Source: JALVCQ01 sp964452325
Lineage (GTDB): Bacteria > Bacteroidota > Bacteroidia > JAADEI01 > JALVCQ01
Direction: 5' to 3'
NCBI GenBank assembly: GCA_964452325.1
Contig: CAYVLB010000036.1
Coordinates: 1 to 16,961, forward strand
Length of the DNA: 16,961 nucleotides
Shown: in pieces, positions 14,801-16,961 of the stretch
Layout: every line of letters starts with the position of its first letter
Numbering within the stretch: position 1 is the first letter of the stretch
Translations under genes and position numbers: made by a program
Notes under the pieces: generated by a model
What the model saw: the letters and a program-made list of their open reading frames with translations, nothing else
The model's database searches: none
What the model was told of the DNA's origin: nothing

Positions 14801-15879
14801 ACACCCTCATCGTGCAAGGCAATGTATGGATAGACTCTTTATTGGCCATTGATTCAGGAATCGTGAAAACGACCCCCACCGATACGATTTTTCTAGACTC
14901 CGCCGCTCAACTCAATGAACAGCCCCAACACTTCGTCTATGGAACGGTGAGGGTAGCAGAAGATATTACCACCAGTGGCACATGGTACGATTTTGCCGGA
15001 ATTGGTGTGGAAATTCAGTTTTCGGGAGTATCTCCGGGCCACACGATTGTGGTTCGCCGTACTGATACCTTCGCCTACGTGGGCAATTATCGAGGCATCC
15101 GACGCATCGTCAACATTCATCCGACGGTGAATAGCGGACTGGATGCGACCCTTCGGTTCCACTATAACGACCATCCAATGGCCGGTGAAATAGATACCCT
15201 CAACGAAGGACGACTCGACCTATTTCGTTATGACGGTATGGCATGGTCCAATCAAAACGCAACGCTTGACTCCGCTGCCAACATCCTGATCAAAAACAGC
15301 ATCAACGCGTTTTCCTTATGGACAGCTGCCGATATGGATTATCCGCTCCCCGTCGAACTGATATCATTTGATGCCGTGCTGCATTTTGATCGTACCGTCC
15401 GATTGAAATGGACCACGGCAAGCGAAGCCAACGTAATGCGATTCGTGGTAGAACGCTCGACAGATGGCCATCATTTTACACCGGTAGGCAACGTCCGAGC
15501 AACCGGATGGTCAACTGTCCTTCAATCCTATATATGGGATGACGTCGTCCCACCACCTCATAAGGTGGTGTATTATCGACTTCGCCTGGAAGACTTTGAC
15601 GGAACCATAGCATATTCCGACATCCGAACGGTAAACCTAATGATGTCCACGCACGAACTTCCCCCTATTTTCCGGATAACGTCGAACTATATCCGCATTA
15701 CCTTGCCGGGCAACCGATTCACTTATCGTCTTTATGATGCCTCCGGAAGAATTGTCCGGCACGGAATGGGCACGGATCACCTGTCAATTCCCATCGAGGC
15801 CCTGCCGACCGGCTACTACCTACTGCACCTATACTTCCCAGAAGGCGCTGCCCGTCATTTCCACATCATAAAGCCATAG
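11836..15879 (+). CDS. Large multidomain secreted protein with T9SS type A sorting domain
   Basis: A 1347-residue exported protein. The signal peptide MKHLLIRWSAWLLTFTVWGQ is followed by TTILDNFDRADS. Residues 20-235 look like a lectin/laminin-G-type beta-sandwich (WTEVESGPP, YGILFVLGSS, LTVRVDLDVTARKWYLYV). Residues 260-525 hold Ig-like modules, including FRIQPQTAWRGQTLSTFTV with VDIYGNLDEDYNG. Residues 528-700 form another sandwich (WDFSDSTRQFQP, FIVQYSFDSLNWTTVG). From 705, YYRTRQSGNFYTGCTWEW with HIRSGHIVELANDSLWIDQ begins a beta-solenoid-like stretch to about 1100. A Bacteroidota module, PLPVELISFDAVL to YYRLRLEDFDG, spans 1170-1265. The sorting domain (TYRLYDASGRIVRHG, IEALPTGYYLLHLYF) closes it. 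I chose ATG 11836 over the TTG at 11809 for the signal peptide. It is probably a surface adhesin or structural protein, with no catalytic site seen. Confidence 0.87.
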   Translation: MKHLLIRWSAWLLTFTVWGQTTILDNFDRADSTTLGNGWTEVESGPPSTIQIAGQRVKCFTGGSGGREWFYQDISAHYNPTYQNAGNVTYTWGFNMRQSRTNPSGFNTNNYGILFVLGSSSSTYTSGQGYGVALGNSGSTDPIRLVRFNGGFDANSDLTNLISYGDFGNEYLTVRVDLDVTARKWYLYVHDSTDFRDPATLSSVHLRDSIIDSTYTAIALPYLGGFYNHASSGSQSADFDHFIIPHFPPSGSSMLTSGPLSEPSTIASTATTPATAVWSFTVVDDSLNPSVDADPTQITDLSIVGGPADQFATWNGVIAGAYLISGTDTITGSVAPAGRTITFSGIPTGVGEAGYIPDNGRKTYALHIWLSAAMPDGMQDTVEGTHFQFRVSASNITVGGGSTFDPSTNVISNATRNAIAVTATALAFRIQPQTAWRGQTLSTFTVGGVDIYGNLDEDYNGAINITPDFACPSLNGTTPRMASNGIATFDDIVFYGTVGNGRLVASASGLANDTSQPFTIKDTASAYHTLAGWDFSDSTRQFQPDIYTPHNANARLDVVGAVWDGAGGAIFGRICGSARTAQWDGGAGTKYFVTRVATQGYFQIKVTSHQRSSSGGPRDFIVQYSFDSLNWTTVGNVDTVRNNCTDGFFEATLPSVCSDTDTLYIRWLMNSNIRSDGTGNVIAAGANNIYDVSIQGLYYSEARDKYYRTRQSGNFYTGCTWEWSSDSITWTVADLPPDFTSRTIHIRSGHIVELANDSLWIDQVVIDSGATLITQGKFFLQDGPGTDLTVKGTLEVANTSTSPPQWENGATWQLDTGATFVKSSSSSAADWRDHYHNGMASIAYPAQWIIRKNTSADPTFTTTNSYYPDLIFDNLLTSVWHPTSSSSKFTGSTSTALIKGDLKLQNGVVITHANTATSPIQVMNNLYVGGSDTLMVEGTGFEVHGNLIIEGVFDSWFQNAQRRLLYTRGDSVIVSGIARFHEWRTAHPDTLIVQGNVWIDSLLAIDSGIVKTTPTDTIFLDSAAQLNEQPQHFVYGTVRVAEDITTSGTWYDFAGIGVEIQFSGVSPGHTIVVRRTDTFAYVGNYRGIRRIVNIHPTVNSGLDATLRFHYNDHPMAGEIDTLNEGRLDLFRYDGMAWSNQNATLDSAANILIKNSINAFSLWTAADMDYPLPVELISFDAVLHFDRTVRLKWTTASEANVMRFVVERSTDGHHFTPVGNVRATGWSTVLQSYIWDDVVPPPHKVVYYRLRLEDFDGTIAYSDIRTVNLMMSTHELPPIFRITSNYIRITLPGNRFTYRLYDASGRIVRHGMGTDHLSIPIEALPTGYYLLHLYFPEGAARHFHIIKP

Positions 15880-15888
15880 GCCAGAACC

Positions 15889-15896
15889 TACTTTTG
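15889..15896 (+). promoter_or_regulatory. Candidate -7 box for the glycosyltransferase gene
   Basis: TACTTTTG is a full TAnnTTTG match in the 23-bp gap between the cargo gene and the glycosyltransferase ATG at 15903. Transcription would begin 4-7 nt after the box, so the mRNA would be leaderless or nearly so. No -33 box is apparent. Confidence 0.35.
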
Positions 15897-15902
15897 CACG
15901 CC

Positions 15903-16961
15903 ATGAGGCGTTCCTCCCATTCGTCACTGCGCTTGCTGATCGTTGGTATTCAATGGCCACCTCAAACCTTCATCCAGCGGATGATCAATGCCTTGATTGC
16001 TGAAGGCATTGAAGTATGGGTAGCAACACCTCAACGTCCTTCGGATCATCGGGTCGCTTGGATATGGGCGCCCTCATGGCATCACAACCGTTGGCAGCGA
16101 TGGCTGTGGGGAATACTCTTGCTCATTAAAGGGCTCTTGCGGCGAAAGCAAGGGCCGCACCCGTTACGATGGCCCCCCAAAAGACCAAATGATACGCTAC
16201 ACATCCGATCGCTATTTTACTTTTTGCCTTTCTGGAAGCGATCGTTTGACGTAGTGTATTTCCCCTGGATAATGAGTGCTCCCAACTATCGCTATTTGTT
16301 CGACCAAGTACCCACCACCACCAGTTTTCGAGGATCGCATATAAACGTGGCTCCATTTAACCCCAATCGAAAAAATCAGGTAAGCAATACCCGCCTCGCC
16401 CTTCAGCAAATCAAAGCAGTTCACTCGGTATGTAAAGCCCTTAGCGAAGAAGGAATGCGCCATCTGGGTGTTCCGCCTTCAAAGATACGGGTGATATACA
16501 CGGGCATAGATACCCAATTGTTCACTCCCCCTTCAAATCGATCATCTGCAAATGCTTTCCGCATTGCATGGGTAGGCAATCTAATCTGGCACAAATCCAT
16601 TGAATCGGCCTTACTAAGCATTCGCCTCCTCAAAGAGCGCGGAATAGTGCCACACCTTTCAGTGATCGGCACGGGGCCCGAACTTCAACGCATGCATTAC
16701 ACCATTGCAGATTTAGGGCTTGATAAGGAGGTCTCTTATTTGGGGAAACGCTCGCCCGCTGAAGTGGCATTGCTTTATCAACGATCGGATGCTTTCTTGC
16801 TTTCCAGTCATAGTGAAGGTATTGCCAATGCGTTGGTGGAAGCAATGGCGGTGGGGCTTCCAGTGGTAACCACCAACGTAGGGGGAATGCCGGAAGCGGT
16901 CAAAGACGGCGTAGAAGGGTTTGTAGTACCCTTGCTCGATGCTGATGCCATGGCCAAAGCA
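15903..16961 (+). CDS. GT4-family glycosyltransferase, C-terminus cut by window edge
   Basis: The frame is open from ATG 15903 to the last base (353 codons, no stop), so the gene continues beyond the window. The N-terminal domain begins LRLLIVGIQWPPQTFIQRMINALIAEGIEVWVATP, an acceptor-side Rossmann half. The C-terminal half has the GT4/GT-B pattern: IRVIYTGIDTQLFTPP, FRIAWVGNLIWHKSIESAL, SVIGTGPELQ and VSYLGKRSPAEVALLYQRSDAFLLSS. Then comes the donor-sugar motif E-x7-E (Glu305 and Glu313, in SEGIANALVEAMAVGLPVV), with TNVGGMPEAVKDGVEGFVVP. It likely transfers a sugar from a nucleotide donor to a glycan or lipid in the cytoplasm. The acceptor is unknown. It lies 23 nt after the T9SS cargo gene. 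Confidence 0.88.
   Translation, partial: MRRSSHSSLRLLIVGIQWPPQTFIQRMINALIAEGIEVWVATPQRPSDHRVAWIWAPSWHHNRWQRWLWGILLLIKGLLRRKQGPHPLRWPPKRPNDTLHIRSLFYFLPFWKRSFDVVYFPWIMSAPNYRYLFDQVPTTTSFRGSHINVAPFNPNRKNQVSNTRLALQQIKAVHSVCKALSEEGMRHLGVPPSKIRVIYTGIDTQLFTPPSNRSSANAFRIAWVGNLIWHKSIESALLSIRLLKERGIVPHLSVIGTGPELQRMHYTIADLGLDKEVSYLGKRSPAEVALLYQRSDAFLLSSHSEGIANALVEAMAVGLPVVTTNVGGMPEAVKDGVEGFVVPLLDADAMAKA

Noticed and set aside
12933..15174. Antisense open frames within the large cargo gene
   Set aside because: They are shadows of a long coding frame in DNA of moderate GC, without start context or protein motifs.

Overview
The window is chromosomal DNA from a member of the Bacteroidota. The evidence is a PorT-type component of the type IX secretion system (T9SS), two large secreted proteins with Bacteroidota-style C-terminal sorting domains, and several intergenic matches to the Bacteroidota promoter -7 box TAnnTTTG. 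There is also no consistent Shine-Dalgarno signal before the genes. I cannot name the genus. No tRNA, rRNA, CRISPR array, insertion sequence or prophage gene is visible.

Layout. Positions 1-609 (minus strand) carry the start of nusA and all of rimP, joined by an ATGA overlap. Positions 610-804 are a divergent control region. It has a -7 box on each strand, a rho-independent terminator hairpin pointing at rimP, and inverted repeats. Positions 811-3660 (plus) hold prfB (release factor 2), an ArsC-family reductase coupled to it by ATGA, and then gcvPA behind its own promoter. gcvPA runs into menG/ubiE (TAGTG overlap) and porT (ATGA overlap), ending at 5089. A convergent minus-strand block follows (10452 down to 5105): an FG-GAP T9SS cargo protein, thpR, the cbpA-cbpM co-chaperone pair, a small membrane protein and a secreted seven-repeat WD40 protein. 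From 10451 rightward on plus lie murF, a 1347-residue T9SS cargo protein, and a GT4 glycosyltransferase cut by the window end.

Main discoveries. (1) prfB needs a +1 programmed frameshift: a 19-codon leader ORF ends at CTT TAA C (865-871), and the rest of RF2 lies in the +1 frame. The stop is UAA rather than the usual UGA, and no Shine-Dalgarno-like stimulator is visible. Instead a perfect 6-bp hairpin sits 12 nt upstream. Since RF1 also reads UAA, the classical RF2-only feedback would work differently here. (2) A strong terminator hairpin lies in the presumed rimP-nusA leader, where it could serve NusA autoregulation. (3) murF and the divergent FG-GAP gene have start codons overlapping in a single CATG, so each gene's leader and promoter lie inside the other's coding sequence.

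Functional themes are translation and transcription housekeeping (nusA, rimP, prfB), one-carbon and quinone metabolism (gcvPA, menG), protein folding (cbpA/cbpM), cell wall (murF), and T9SS machinery (porT) with its surface cargo.
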